64,000 nt of DNA from Mesorhizobium sp. Root554 (GTDB lineage Bacteria > Pseudomonadota > Alphaproteobacteria > Rhizobiales > Rhizobiaceae): positions 2,553,433-2,617,432 of the forward strand of contig NZ_LMGA01000001.1 of NCBI RefSeq assembly GCF_001427025.1, given 5' to 3'. Shown here piece after piece: positions 63,774 to 64,000 of the stretch. Made by a program: the position numbers and the translations under genes. Position 1 is the first letter of the stretch. Each line of letters opens with the position of its first letter. The notes below the pieces were generated by a model. It saw only the letters and a list, made by a program, of their open reading frames with translations, was not told where the DNA came from and did not search any database.

Positions 63774-64000
63774 ATGGACGGCTGGGACAGGAACGCGAAC
63801 CGGAACCGCGATGTGCTTGAGCGCATCGTGGCGCTGCTGTTCGCTCTCGCCGTTCTGGCCGAGCGTGCATCGAGCCGGTCATGGTTCGTGCGCCGCCGCG
63901 TCCTGGCGATTTTAAATCCCGCCGAGGAAGCCGCGTATCGCTGCCTCGCCGATGCGGCGCGCGGGTTCGGCGCGCCCGTTCCCGCCAGGGCGATCGTCGC
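63774..64000 (+). CDS. Unidentified protein, probably membrane-anchored (3' partial)
   Basis: The first 75 residues of a gene cut by the right edge. A GGAGGACA ribosome-binding site precedes the ATG. The start MDGWDRNANRNRDVLERIVA is followed by a hydrophobic stretch LLFALAVLAERASS (about residues 21-34) and a basic segment RSWFVRRRVLAI. No family can be assigned from this much sequence. Confidence 0.65.
   Translation, partial: MDGWDRNANRNRDVLERIVALLFALAVLAERASSRSWFVRRRVLAILNPAEEAAYRCLADAARGFGAPVPARAIV

Overview
GC-rich, densely packed DNA from an alphaproteobacterium, most probably a Hyphomicrobiales member of the Mesorhizobium/Phyllobacteriaceae type. The pointers are a TrcR-like DUF1013 cell-cycle regulator, an approximately 180-kDa NAD-glutamate dehydrogenase, DUF1127, DUF1192, DUF1244 and DUF1036 proteins, cysteine-free ribosomal proteins L36 and L32, a purEK pair, and many ABC and MFS transporters. 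I see no rRNA, tRNA, CRISPR array, intact insertion sequence or prophage. Both edges cut a gene: an RND efflux pump on the left and an unidentified membrane protein (perhaps an RsmB-type protein, not claimed) on the right.

Layout. (1) 1-5.7 kb: RND pump tail, DUF3309 peptide, NAD(P)-binding epimerase divergent from a LysR regulator, MFS exporter, DUF1244, N-formylglutamate amidohydrolase. (2) 5.9-25.6 kb, mostly core: DUF1036-pyk, hydrolase, TPR protein, rpmJ, purEK, two small YdcH-like genes back to back, ispG, a lytic transglycosylase, a hybrid histidine kinase, a prenyl synthase, mtgA, rpmF, then an HxlR/hydrolase/GST group, an MFS-ArsR pair, DUF1192 and a quinone oxidoreductase. (3) 25.7-43.6 kb, an accessory catabolic block. 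It holds a sugar-type ABC importer with an SDR and a GntR regulator (minus strand). Divergent from it is a mandelate-racemase-type dehydratase followed by two unrecognised proteins and another SDR. Next comes a tight operon of CoA transferase, two hot-dog hydratase subunits, a fused ABC permease, its ATPase and a citrate-synthase-like lyase, followed by LysR and a binding protein. (4) 43.6-64 kb: DUF2147, DUF2177, a DUF1295/cyclopropane-synthase-like lipid operon, TrcR, a WYL regulator, a DUF1127-like peptide, an SLC13 transporter, TetR/MFS, PhoD with an upstream PHO-box-like site, typA, a LysE exporter, an AhpD-like protein and NAD-GDH.

The most interesting part is 35.3-43.1 kb. Its enzymes fit, in order, a path of CoA activation, hydration of a double bond and carbon-carbon cleavage of the resulting hydroxyacyl-CoA. 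This parallels the known itaconate route but ends in a short citrate-synthase-fold lyase rather than a CitE-type lyase, and it is packaged with its own importer. The substrate is unknown; an unsaturated di- or tricarboxylate is my inference. Several regulatory sites can be read directly: a palindrome between the -35 and -10 boxes of the TetR-controlled MFS gene, a PHO-box-like site before phoD, repeated GGTTGCTAA sites at the GntR/dehydratase divergence, a 37-bp promoter-operator module used twice near the WYL regulator, and a terminator-like hairpin between the rpmJ promoter and its start codon.
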